Source of the DNA: Pseudomonas putida
GTDB lineage: Bacteria > Pseudomonadota > Gammaproteobacteria > Pseudomonadales > Pseudomonadaceae
Assembly (NCBI RefSeq): GCF_009883635.2
Contig: NZ_CP026115.2
Span: forward strand, 3,720,001-3,784,000
Direction: 5' to 3'
Length of the DNA stretch: 64,000 nt
The notes below the pieces were generated by a model, which was given only the letters and a program-made list of their open reading frames with translations, did no database searches and had not been told where the DNA came from. Made by a program: the position numbers and the translations under genes. This document shows, one piece after another, positions 25,725 to 34,089 of the stretch. The stretch's first letter is position 1, and each line of letters opens with the position of its first letter.

Positions 25725-27475
25725 ACAGGCTCCAGGTCACGGGGCAGAGTCAGGCTCAAGCGGGCGCCGCCCGGCAGGTTCTCGGCATGCAGTTGGCCGC
25801 CGGCTTCGACAATGATGCCATAGGAAATCGCCAGGCCCAGGCCCAGGCCTTCGCCCACCGGCTTGGTGGTGAAGAAGGGGTCGAAGACCTTGGCCAGGTC
25901 CGCTTCGGCAATGCCGCCGCCGGAATCCAGCACGCTCAGGCGCCACTGCGCGTGGTCCGGTTCGATGCGTACCTCCAGACGCTTGTAACGTTTGTCGGCC
26001 ATGGCGTCGAGGGCGTTGCGCAGCAGGTTGATCAATACCTGCTCGAGGCGGATCGCGTCGCCCCGGACCCAGGCCGGGCGGGCCAGGTATAGCGCCACTT
26101 CGACTTCCTCGCTGCGAATGCGGGTGTCCAGCAGGTGCAGGGCCTGGTCGACCACGGTGGCCAGGTCGAGGCGTTCGCGCAGGCCGACCGGGCTGTTGCG
26201 GGCGAAGGTCTTCAGGTGGCTGGTCAGCGCGGCCATGCGCGTGAGCATCTGCTCCAGCGGCTCGAGGGCCTTGCGCGCATCGTCGTAACGGCCGTGGTCG
26301 AGCAGCAGGCGCAAGGTCTCCAGTTGCATGCGCTGGGTGGTCAGCGGCTGGTTGATCTCGTGGGCCATGGCCGCCGACATCTGCCCCAGTGCCGCCAGCT
26401 TGGCCGACTGCACCAGGCCTTCCTGGGCAGTGCGCAGCTCGCGGGTGCGTTCCTCGACCTGGCGCTTGAGCTCTTCGCGGCTGCGCTGGCGCAGGCGGGC
26501 CAGGCGCAGGCGCTGGCTGACGAACAGTGCGGCGAACACCAGGCTCAGCCACACGGCGGCGGCGCCCAGTGCAGCGTTGCGGCCGGCGGCTTCGACCTGG
26601 GGTTTGCGCAGCAGGTGCAAGGTCCAGTCCTCGCCCTCCAGCGGCAGGCTTTCCCAGAGGTATTCGACGGCGCCATCGGGGCCCTGTACGCGGCTCAGGT
26701 GACTGTTGCTGGCGAAGCGGGTCAATATCTGATGCTGGAGCGGCACCAGCGGCTGTTTGTCGTACTGGCGGGTTTCGCCAAGCTCGGTGCGATCGGCGCC
26801 GCTGAGCGGTTTGAGCTCGCGGTAGCGCCAGCCGTCCTGGTTGGCGATGAAGGTAATTCCACGGGCATCACTGACCAGCAGGATGTCGCTGCCCTGGCGC
26901 CACTCGCGTTCAAGCTCGGGGAACTCCAGCTTGACCACCATGGCGCCGAGGAAGCGCCCGTGCTCGTCGCTGACCGCACTGGACAGGAAATAGCCCGGCA
27001 CGCCACTGGTTACGCCCACCGCGTAGAAGCGGCCGCTGCCCAGGTTGAGGGTCTGTTTGAAGTAGGGGCGAAAGCCGTAGTTGGAGCCCACGTAGGTGGT
27101 CGGCAGGCGCCAGTTGCTGGCGGCCACGGCCAGCCCGGTGCGGTCGAGCAGCTCCAGGGTCGAGGAGTTGGCGGCGCCGTTGATGCGCTCGAGTTTGAGG
27201 TTGAGCGCATGCTGCACCTGTTCGCTGACCGGGCCGCGCAGGGCATCGACCAGTTCCGGGTCCAGGGCCAGCACAGCGGGCAGGGCACGGTAGCGATCGA
27301 TCAGGGTGTGCAGGGCGTTGGCGTACAGCACGAGTTGCTGGCTGGCGCGGCGGGCGTCGTCTTCCATGGCCTGGCGTTTGGCCTGGTGCATGGCCCAGCC
27401 GGCGCTGAGGGCGGTGCCAAGTACGATCAGCAGGGTGATCAGCCCCAGACGCAGGGCGCGAAAGGAAAAGGGCAT
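25718..27475 (-). CDS. dctB: DctB, C4-dicarboxylate sensor histidine kinase
   Basis: A 585-residue inner-membrane kinase: first membrane segment at about residues 8-27, a long periplasmic tandem-PAS (dCache) sensor, and a second segment near residues 295-315. A coiled linker rich in Arg/Glu leads to HisKA with the phospho-His in AAMAHEINQPLTTQRM, then the ATPase domain with N-box LINLLRNALDAMADKR and G-boxes DSGGGIAEADL and GEGLGLGLAIS. It phosphorylates DctD in response to dicarboxylates, and its gene is the first of a dctB-dctD operon. Confidence 0.94.
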   Translation of the reverse strand: MPFSFRALRLGLITLLIVLGTALSAGWAMHQAKRQAMEDDARRASQQLVLYANALHTLIDRYRALPAVLALDPELVDALRGPVSEQVQHALNLKLERINGAANSSTLELLDRTGLAVAASNWRLPTTYVGSNYGFRPYFKQTLNLGSGRFYAVGVTSGVPGYFLSSAVSDEHGRFLGAMVVKLEFPELEREWRQGSDILLVSDARGITFIANQDGWRYRELKPLSGADRTELGETRQYDKQPLVPLQHQILTRFASNSHLSRVQGPDGAVEYLWESLPLEGEDWTLHLLRKPQVEAAGRNAALGAAAVWLSLVFAALFVSQRLRLARLRQRSREELKRQVEERTRELRTAQEGLVQSAKLAALGQMSAAMAHEINQPLTTQRMQLETLRLLLDHGRYDDARKALEPLEQMLTRMAALTSHLKTFARNSPVGLRERLDLATVVDQALHLLDTRIRSEEVEVALYLARPAWVRGDAIRLEQVLINLLRNALDAMADKRYKRLEVRIEPDHAQWRLSVLDSGGGIAEADLAKVFDPFFTTKPVGEGLGLGLAISYGIIVEAGGQLHAENLPGGARLSLTLPRDLEPVC

Positions 27476-27504
27476 GGGGCGGATCCGGATTCAGGGATAT
27501 CAGG

Positions 27505-27580
27505 TACGGCCCTTTCGCGGGGCAAGCCCGCTCCTACAGAGGGTGTGTAGGAGCGGGCTTGCCCCGCGAAGGGGCCGGTA
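27505..27580. repeat. REP-type inverted repeat between dctB and bglX
   Basis: Two near-perfect 30-base arms (GGCCCTTTCGCGGGGCAAGC... and ...GCTTGCCCCGCGAAGGGGCC) separated by GAGGGTG. It is the same family as the unit at 2552-2628. It sits immediately downstream of bglX and upstream of dctB, both on the minus strand. Confidence 0.85.
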
Positions 27581-27595
27581 CAGGCAACCTTTCAG

Positions 27596-29896
27596 TTACA
27601 GCAGTTCGAAACTCTTTTGTTGCACCGCCTCGGAGTCCAGCCCGACCTGGACACTGAACTCGCCAGGCTCGGCCACCCGCTGCAGCTGGCCATTGTAGAA
27701 CTTCAGATCATCCTCGCTGATGCGGAAGGTCAAGGTCCGTGACTCACCGGCCTTGAGCATCAGTTTCTGGAAGTTCTTCAGTTCCTTGACCGGGCGGCTC
27801 ATCGACGCCGAAACATCCTGCAGGTACAACTGCACCACCGTCTCGCCGTCAAGCTTGCCGGTGTTCTTCACCGTCACCTTGGCCTCCAGGGTGTCGCCGC
27901 GCTTGAGGTCCTTGTTCGACAGGGTCAGGCCCGACAGCTCGAAGCTGCTGTAGCTCAGGCCATAGCCGAACGGGTACAGCGGGCCGTTGGGCTCTTCGAA
28001 GTACTGCGAGGTGTAGTTGCCCGGCTTGCCTGGGGTGAACGGCCGGCCGATGCGGGTGTGGTTGTAATACATCGGGATCTGCCCGACCGAACGCGGGAAG
28101 GTGATGGCCAGCTTGCCCGACGGGTTGTAGTCGCCGAACAGCACATCGGCGATGGCGTTGCCGCCTTCGGTACCGGAGAACCAGGTTTCGAGCATGGCAT
28201 CGGCCTGCTCACGCTCCCAGCTGATCGACAGCGGGCGGCCGTTCATCAGTACCAGGACCAACGGTTTGCCGGTGGCCTTCAGGGCCTTGATCAGCTCGCG
28301 CTGGCTGGCCGGGATTTCCAGGGTGGTGCGGCTCGACGACTCGTGGGACATGCCACGGGACTCACCGACCACGGCCACCACCACATCGGACTGTTTGGCG
28401 GCTTTGACCGCTTCATCGATCAACACGGCCGCAGGGCGCGGGTCATCGACGATTTCCGGGGCATCGAAGTTGAGGAAGTTCAGGTAGTCGAGGATCGCCT
28501 TGTCGCCAGTGACGTTGGAGCCCTTGGCGTACACCAGCTTGGCCTTGCCCTCGACCGCACGGCGCAGGCCTTCGCGCACCGTGACCGAGTGCATCGGCTT
28601 ACCGTCGGCGGCCCAGCTGCCCATCATGTCGATCGGGGCATCGGCGAGCGGGCCGACCAGGGCGATGGTGCCGGACTTTTTCAGTGGCAGGGTCTGGTTG
28701 CGGTTTTCCAGCAGCACCAGGCTGCGGCGCGCCACGTCACGGGCGGCATCGCGGTGCAGGCGGTCTTCGGCGTAGTAGTCTTTCAGGTCGGTTTCGGCCT
28801 TGCCGATGCGCACGTACGGGTCCTTGAACAGGCCCATGTCGTACTTGGCACCGAGCACCTCGCGCACGGCCTGGTTCAGTTCGTGCTGGGTCACTTCGCC
28901 GGACTTCAGCAGCCCTGGCAGCTCTTCGCCGTACAGGGTGTCGTTCATGCTCATGTCGATGCCGGCCTTGATCGCCAGCTTGGCGGCTTCGCGGCCATCG
29001 CGGGCGACACCGTGGCGGATCAGCTCCTGGATGGCGCCATGGTCGCTGATGGTCACGCCCTTGAAGCCCCACTCTTTGCGCAACAGGTCGTTCATCAGCC
29101 AGGTGTTGGAGGTGGCCGGCACGCCGTTGATCGAGTTGAGCGCCACCATCACCCCGCCGGCACCGGCGTCGAGCGCGGCGCGGTAGGGCGGCAGGTAGTC
29201 GTTGTACATCTTCGGCAGGCTCATATCGACCGTGTTGTAGTCGCGCCCGCCTTCCACCGCGCCATACAGGGCGAAGTGCTTGACGATGGCCATGATGCTG
29301 TCGGGGTTGGCCGGGCTGCTGCCCTGGAACGAGCGGACCATCACCTGGCCGATCTTCGAGGTCAGGTAGGTGTCTTCGCCGAAGCCTTCACTGGTGCGGC
29401 CCCAACGTGGGTCGCGGGCGATGTCGACCATGGGCGCGAAGGTCATGTCCAGGGCGTCGGCCGACGCTTCGATGGCCGAGGTGCGGCCGACCTTGGCGAT
29501 GGCGTCCATGTCCCAGCTGGCGGCCAGGCCCAGGCCGATCGGGAAGATGGTGCGCTCGCCGTGGATGGTGTCGTAGGCGAAGAACATCGGGATCTTCAGG
29601 CGGCTGCGCATGGCGGCGTCCTGCATCGGCCGGTTCTCGGGGGCAGTGCGCGAGTTGAACGTGCCGCCAATGCGACCGGCGGCGATTTCTTCGCGGATCT
29701 TGTCACGGGGCATTTCCGGGCCGATGCTGATCAGGCGCAGCTGGCCGATCTTCTCGGCCTCGGTCATCTGGCTGATCAGATGGTCGATGAACGCCTGCTT
29801 GTCCTGCAGGGGCGGGGCGGTAGGGGCGGCAAGGGCCGCCTGGCTGGCAAGGCCCATGGCCAGGCCCAGCAAAGACAGTTTCATCATCAATTCCAT
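27596..29896 (-). CDS. bglX: BglX, periplasmic beta-glucosidase (GH3)
   Basis: A 766-residue exported glycoside hydrolase family 3 enzyme that removes terminal beta-D-glucose from oligosaccharides. Signal peptide ends at AALAA. The (beta/alpha)8 domain has KHFALYGAVEGGRDYN and the nucleophile Asp in GVTISDHGAIQELI. The alpha/beta domain has VVAVVGESRGMSHESSSR and a fibronectin-III-like domain closes the protein (TFRISEDDLKFYNGQ). I use the ATG at 29896 (AAAGG 8 bases upstream); two ATGs three and four codons later are equally in frame. The 50-codon upstream extension is not signal-like. Confidence 0.95.
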   Translation of the reverse strand: MELMMKLSLLGLAMGLASQAALAAPTAPPLQDKQAFIDHLISQMTEAEKIGQLRLISIGPEMPRDKIREEIAAGRIGGTFNSRTAPENRPMQDAAMRSRLKIPMFFAYDTIHGERTIFPIGLGLAASWDMDAIAKVGRTSAIEASADALDMTFAPMVDIARDPRWGRTSEGFGEDTYLTSKIGQVMVRSFQGSSPANPDSIMAIVKHFALYGAVEGGRDYNTVDMSLPKMYNDYLPPYRAALDAGAGGVMVALNSINGVPATSNTWLMNDLLRKEWGFKGVTISDHGAIQELIRHGVARDGREAAKLAIKAGIDMSMNDTLYGEELPGLLKSGEVTQHELNQAVREVLGAKYDMGLFKDPYVRIGKAETDLKDYYAEDRLHRDAARDVARRSLVLLENRNQTLPLKKSGTIALVGPLADAPIDMMGSWAADGKPMHSVTVREGLRRAVEGKAKLVYAKGSNVTGDKAILDYLNFLNFDAPEIVDDPRPAAVLIDEAVKAAKQSDVVVAVVGESRGMSHESSSRTTLEIPASQRELIKALKATGKPLVLVLMNGRPLSISWEREQADAMLETWFSGTEGGNAIADVLFGDYNPSGKLAITFPRSVGQIPMYYNHTRIGRPFTPGKPGNYTSQYFEEPNGPLYPFGYGLSYSSFELSGLTLSNKDLKRGDTLEAKVTVKNTGKLDGETVVQLYLQDVSASMSRPVKELKNFQKLMLKAGESRTLTFRISEDDLKFYNGQLQRVAEPGEFSVQVGLDSEAVQQKSFELL

Positions 29897-30074
29897 TGTC
29901 GAGGCCTTTGCCGTATCCACGGTGATACGCGCGCGGCCGAAGTTTTCAGGCGGCTGTTGTTGTACGATTCGCGGGTAATGCTTCCAGCGGCGGATTATGC
30001 CTGAATATGTCGGCCGCGGACGAAGCCCCGAATGCCGGGACAACAACTATAAGAACGCTGAAGAGAGCGAAGGC

Positions 30075-30692
30075 ATGGCCCCCCTCAACGAATACGAACG
30101 CCGCCAGGTGGCCGAGGCCATCGCCCGGGTGGAGCGGCGCACCGATGCGCAACTGGTGACCGTGCTGGCTCGCCGCGCCGATGACTATGCCTACCTGCCG
30201 CTGTTCTGGGCCGCCTTGCTGGCGCTGGCCGTGCCTGGCCTGCTGCAGTGGTTGCTGGGCTGGCCCGGCCTACGCGGGCTGCTGGTCGCCAACGTACTGC
30301 TGTTCATCGGCCTGTGCCTGCTGCTGCGCAGCCCGCGCCTGGCGGCCATGCTGATCCCCGCTGCCCTGCGCCGCTGGCGTGCTTCGAGCCTGGCGCGCCA
30401 GCAATTTCGCGAACAGAACCTGCAGGGCACGGAAGGCGCTACGGGGGTGCTGATCTTTGTCGCCGAGGCCGAGCGGCATGTGGAAATTCTTGTCGACCAG
30501 GGCATCGATCAGCATCTCGATGCCCAGGCCCGCGCCGTGCTGGTAGCGCGTTTCGCCGAACAGGTTCGCCAGGGGCGGACCTTGCAGGGCTTTGTCGAGT
30601 GCATCGAGGCGTGCGGCGAGTTGCTGTGCGAACACGTGCCACGCACCCATGCGCGCAACGAACTGCCCAACCGTCTGGTGATTCTCGACTGA
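30075..30692 (+). CDS. TPM-domain membrane protein
   Basis: A 205-residue protein with two central membrane segments (about residues 39-60 and 68-90). A TPM-type domain is split around them: EAIARVERRTDAQLVTVLAR before, and ATGVLIFVAEAERHVEILVD...LVARFAEQVRQGRTLQGFVE after. TPM proteins (YgcG/Psb32-like) are thought to act in membrane-protein maintenance; activity here is unknown. The start is the ATG after GAGCGAAGGC, divergent from bglX. Confidence 0.85.
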   Translation: MAPLNEYERRQVAEAIARVERRTDAQLVTVLARRADDYAYLPLFWAALLALAVPGLLQWLLGWPGLRGLLVANVLLFIGLCLLLRSPRLAAMLIPAALRRWRASSLARQQFREQNLQGTEGATGVLIFVAEAERHVEILVDQGIDQHLDAQARAVLVARFAEQVRQGRTLQGFVECIEACGELLCEHVPRTHARNELPNRLVILD

Positions 30693-30765
30693 ACTGGCTG
30701 GTGCAGGGTGTAGAATGCGCGGCATTGCGCAATGCGCCCCCTGTCATCCGAGGCACCCGCTTTCC

Positions 30766-31980
30766 ATGTCCGCCAGTACTTCCGCTTCTTCCGCGCCGGA
30801 TGCGCGCGCCCAGTTCCTCGACCTGCTGAGTGCCGCCCTGCACGGCAACACCCTGGTCAAACTGGTGCTGGCGCGCCATGTCGGTGCCGACCAGACTCTG
30901 CAGCGCATCATCGCCAAGCCGCTGCTGGTGAAGGGGCAGGCCCAGCTGTCGCTGGTCTACCGCCACCAGACCCGCGACATCACCCGCAACCTGCCGCTGG
31001 ACCAGGCCCAGGCGCTGGTCGCCGAGCTGCTGCCGGAGAGCTTCCGCAATGCCCACCTGTTCGATGCCGACGGCGAAGTGCAGCTGACCTTCAGCAAGAA
31101 GGGCAAGCCGATGCTCCAGCGCCACGGTGCGCAGGCGCCACGCGAGGCGGTTGCCAACACCGGTCATGACCGTGAGAAGAAGCGCTACCTTGAGCTGTCA
31201 CGGCCATTCCTGCGTGACCTGGGCGTGACTGATGCCCAAGGCGCGCTGATCCCTTCGATGTCCCGCAAGTGGAAGCAGATCAACAAGTTCATCGAAGTCT
31301 TCGACCACGCCCTGGCCAATGCCCCGGTGCCGGCCGAGCAGGCCCTTCGGGTGGCCGACTTCGGCTCGGGCAAGGGTTACCTGACCTTCGCCATGCATGA
31401 TTACCTGCGCAACACCCTGGCTCGCGAAGCACAGGTGACCGGCGTGGAGCTACGCCAGGACATGGTCGACCTGTGCAATGCCGCCGCGCAGCGCCTGGAA
31501 CACCCTGGCCTGGAGTTCCAGTGTGGCGACGTGCGCAGCGTGGTGCCCGAGGCCATCGAGGTGATGATTGCCCTGCACGCCTGCGACATCGCCACCGACT
31601 ACGCCATCCATACCGGCATCCGCTGCAATGCGGCGATCATCATGTGCTCGCCGTGCTGCCACAAACAGATCCGCCCGCAACTGCACAGCCCGGGGCTGCT
31701 GCAGCCGATGCTGCAGTACGGGCTGCACCTGGGACAGCAGGCCGAAATGCTTACCGACAGCCTGCGGGCGCTGTATCTGGAAGCTTGCGGTTACGAAACC
31801 AAGGTGTTCGAGTTCATCTCCCTGGAGCACACCAACAAGAACAAGATGATTCTTGCGGTGAAGCGCCGGCAGACTACGGATAACGCGGCATTGCTGGAGA
31901 AGATCGAGCATCTCAAGGCGTTTTATGGGGTGCAGGAGCATTGCCTGGAGACATTGTTGCGGGCGGATAAGCTGATCTGA
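30766..31980 (+). CDS. SAM-dependent methyltransferase (Methyltransf_32-like)
   Basis: A 404-residue two-domain protein. The N-terminal 150 residues are unlike known catalytic domains. The C-terminal half is a class I methyltransferase with SAM motif VADFGSGKGYLTFAMHDYL, acidic motif ...VTGVELRQDMVDLC, and a late IIMCSPCCHKQIRPQL segment whose cysteines and histidine resemble the SPCCH motif of Methyltransf_32 proteins. The substrate is not known; an RNA is a guess. The ATG at 30766 fits better than the upstream in-frame ATG at 30715. Confidence 0.85.
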   Translation: MSASTSASSAPDARAQFLDLLSAALHGNTLVKLVLARHVGADQTLQRIIAKPLLVKGQAQLSLVYRHQTRDITRNLPLDQAQALVAELLPESFRNAHLFDADGEVQLTFSKKGKPMLQRHGAQAPREAVANTGHDREKKRYLELSRPFLRDLGVTDAQGALIPSMSRKWKQINKFIEVFDHALANAPVPAEQALRVADFGSGKGYLTFAMHDYLRNTLAREAQVTGVELRQDMVDLCNAAAQRLEHPGLEFQCGDVRSVVPEAIEVMIALHACDIATDYAIHTGIRCNAAIIMCSPCCHKQIRPQLHSPGLLQPMLQYGLHLGQQAEMLTDSLRALYLEACGYETKVFEFISLEHTNKNKMILAVKRRQTTDNAALLEKIEHLKAFYGVQEHCLETLLRADKLI

Positions 31981-32078
31981 TTACAGCAACATGAAGAGCA
32001 CTGGAGCACTGCTCCTGCTTTCATGTAGGAGAATTCCCAAGAGCACTTAACGGCCGTTTTGATCCTCAAGAGTTCTGT

Positions 32079-32147
32079 AGTGTGGCGTGATTGTTCGTCA
32101 ATCTCGGTGGTTGTCATTTGACAACCTGCTAATCACAAGCCCACACT
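32079..32147. promoter_or_regulatory. nested dyads upstream of the HicA-like/HTH module
   Basis: A perfect 8-bp inverted repeat GGTTGTCA-TT-TGACAACC (32109-32126) lies inside two outer inverted pairs, GTGATT/AATCAC (32087-32092, 32131-32136) and AGTGTGG/CCACACT (32079-32085, 32141-32147). The set ends 12 bases before the first start codon. It looks like an autoregulatory operator bound by the module's own HTH protein. Confidence 0.6.
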
Positions 32148-32158
32148 GGAGGAAGCTG

Positions 32159-32422
32159 ATGTCACGCCCCAGTCATGCCAGGAAAGAGGTCGAGCAGGCC
32201 TTGAGGCACGCTGAGTCACAGGGATGGCGGGTGGTGGTAGGAGGTGGCCATTGTTGGGGAAAGCTGTACTGCCCTCTGAATGATGCCGATTGCCGTTGCG
32301 GGGAGTTTTGCATTACCAGCGTATGGAGCACCCCGAAAAACCCTGGCAATTTCGCCCGTCAGCTAAGGCGCGTCGTGGACAACTGCACCAGCAGCATGGC
32401 CAAAGCTGGTGAGGAGAGGTAG
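32159..32422 (+). CDS. small HicA-like protein, first gene of a putative toxin-antitoxin-like pair
   Basis: An 87-residue basic protein. After an Ala/Glu helix (ARKEVEQALRHAESQGWRVV) comes a GGGHCWGKLYCP strand; placement of a lone His after glycines resembles the catalytic GSHH region of HicA mRNA interferases. Four cysteines (YCPLNDADCRCGEFC) could bind metal, which HicA lacks. The C-terminus is a basic helix ([12 protein letters not shown]). The ATG has a textbook GGAGG 6 bases upstream. It lies 2 bases before the next gene. Toxin activity is an inference from layout and the weak resemblance. Confidence 0.65.
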   Translation: MSRPSHARKEVEQALRHAESQGWRVVVGGGHCWGKLYCPLNDADCRCGEFCITSVWSTPKNPGNFARQLRRVVDNCTSSMAKAGEER

Positions 32423-32424
32423 CA

Positions 32425-32913
32425 GTGGAATACGAGTTCACCCTGAAGTATCAACTGATCGAAGATGAAAACGTCGATGCGATGCTGGAGCGTTTGGCCG
32501 AGGCAGGCTGTGATGATGCAATGGTTGGAGTTGGGCAGCCAGGGCGCTTGGCATTGGCTTTTGTGCGCGAGGCGCCCTCTGCCATGGAAGCCATTGAAAG
32601 TGCGCTGAGTGATGTACGTAAAGCAGTGCCCGGTGCCCGCCTGATCGAAGCGACACCCGACTTGGTAGGGCTCACCGACGTAGCGGAAATTATCGGTGTG
32701 TCACGGCAAAACATGCGCAAGTTGATGCATTCGCATATGTACAGTTTCCCGACACCTGTTCATGAAGGAAGTACATCGCTGTGGCATCTTGCGGATGTAC
32801 TGATCTGGTTGCAGGCGCGGGGAAGTTACGCGATCGGTCAGGACATTGTGGATCTGGCTCGGGTAGCCATGTCTGTCAATGTATCCCGTGCACATGAGCG
32901 CGTTTTCGGTTGA
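32425..32913 (+). CDS. HTH DNA-binding protein, second gene of the putative pair
   Basis: A 162-residue protein with a GTG start behind GAGGAGAGG. The N-terminal half (about residues 1-75) has the strand-helix-strand pattern MEYEFTLKYQL..DDAMVGVGQPGRLALAFVRE, recalling HicB-type partner domains. The C-terminal half has a MerR/excisionase-like helix-turn-helix, GLTDVAEIIGVSRQNMRKLM, followed by a Trp-containing segment (TSLWHLADVLIWLQARG). It is translationally coupled to the upstream gene and probably represses the pair through the dyads upstream. It faces the SIR2-like gene tail-to-tail. Confidence 0.7.
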   Translation: MEYEFTLKYQLIEDENVDAMLERLAEAGCDDAMVGVGQPGRLALAFVREAPSAMEAIESALSDVRKAVPGARLIEATPDLVGLTDVAEIIGVSRQNMRKLMHSHMYSFPTPVHEGSTSLWHLADVLIWLQARGSYAIGQDIVDLARVAMSVNVSRAHERVFG

Positions 32914-32953
32914 GTGCGAAACCCAGCCTTTGCAAGCGAATTGAGCGCGGCAA

Positions 32954-33964
32954 TCAGTGACGCGCTGACGGCACCTCGATCGCCAACCCCTCCACCCCCA
33001 ATGGATGCGTACTGGCGTCGAAGTAGTGCAGCGCCGTCCCGGTCATATCCCCGAACCGCTCGACAAAATGCTGCTTCTGGTTGATCACCGAAGCCTCGCT
33101 CAACGGCCGGATGGCAATCGACAGATGCGCCGGCCGCGCCTGGCGAATGGCGTCGACCAGGTGCTGGTCAGTGCTGTCCAGATGCTGCCCGAACAGGCAC
33201 ACGCCCTGGCTTTCCTGAGCCAGTTGCCCCAAACCCCAGGCGAGGTAGTCCGAGTTGCGGATGGCGCGCATTTTCTCGTCGCTGCGTTCTTCGTTGACGA
33301 ACAACGGCACTTCACCTGGAATGTTCACGGCAAAGCCGTCCAGCAATTCGGCGCTGTCGGCGCTGCGCTGGCGGGTGCTGCCGTCGGGCAGCTTGAGCAG
33401 GTGCAGGCCGCCATGCAGGTGCAGCACTCGGGTGCCTTCGCTGCGGGTGCGACGTACGTCGAAGAACCCTTGATCGTCGAACAGCTCGGCGAAACCCTGC
33501 GGATTGTGATGCACGGCCCAGGGCAGGATGAGGTCGTAGTTGCTGGTATAGACGCTGCGGTATTCGCGCAAGGCCTGGTTGATCGACGTCAAGGTTGCGG
33601 CTGGCACCAGCGGCCAGGGCAGGTGGAGGGTGCGGATGGCGTGGATCAGGCCTTCCTTGATCGAGTAGTAGCGGTTCAGCGGCGCGGTGGAGTTGATGGC
33701 CAGGGCGGCGTTGGCGCGCACGGTGTGGTTGAGGGTGCTCAGTACTGGCTCGAACAGCTCGGTGCCCAGCGACTTGAACAGGGCCTGGTCGCTGATTGCC
33801 AGGCCCTTCTTGCGCCCGGCGCGCTGGGCTTCCTCGTACAGCGAGAAGTAGCCGAATGGTTTCCACAGCGCGCGACTGGCGCCGTTGCCTAGCAGCAGGG
33901 CAGTGCACGGGTGGCGCTGGTTGAGGTCTGGCCAAGAGGCGAGGCGGGCGTCGAGAGCTGGCAT
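32954..33964 (-). CDS. SIR2-like DUF4917-family protein
   Basis: A 336-residue soluble protein with the DUF4917/SIR2-like pattern: TALLLGNGASRALWKPFGYFS (Rossmann glycine loop), a central VYTSNYDLILPWAVHH, and VLHLHGGLHLLKL with the histidine-glycine typical of SIR2 folds, then SDYLAWGLGQLAQE. SIR2-like domains hydrolyse or bind NAD in several anti-phage systems, but no defence role is shown for DUF4917. I use the ATG at 33964; the frame stays open 18 codons further and the ribosome-binding site is weak for both, so the start is uncertain. Confidence 0.78.
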   Translation of the reverse strand: MPALDARLASWPDLNQRHPCTALLLGNGASRALWKPFGYFSLYEEAQRAGRKKGLAISDQALFKSLGTELFEPVLSTLNHTVRANAALAINSTAPLNRYYSIKEGLIHAIRTLHLPWPLVPAATLTSINQALREYRSVYTSNYDLILPWAVHHNPQGFAELFDDQGFFDVRRTRSEGTRVLHLHGGLHLLKLPDGSTRQRSADSAELLDGFAVNIPGEVPLFVNEERSDEKMRAIRNSDYLAWGLGQLAQESQGVCLFGQHLDSTDQHLVDAIRQARPAHLSIAIRPLSEASVINQKQHFVERFGDMTGTALHYFDASTHPLGVEGLAIEVPSARH

Positions 33965-34089
33965 GTGCGGTCCGTTCGGTGGTGCGGGAAACGGCGGGGA
34001 CTTTAGCATGTCATGCAAGGTGTGCGAGGGTTGGAGCTTACATTGCAGCCTTGTGCTGCCTGCAAGGCAGGACGAAAGAGGACTTCTCC

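Noticed and set aside
26135..27550. A 471-codon frame opposite dctB
   Set aside because: Antisense to a certain sensor kinase, and it ends inside a REP.
28058..30004. A 648-codon frame opposite bglX
   Set aside because: Antisense to a certain GH3 enzyme; composition is typical of a GC-rich shadow.
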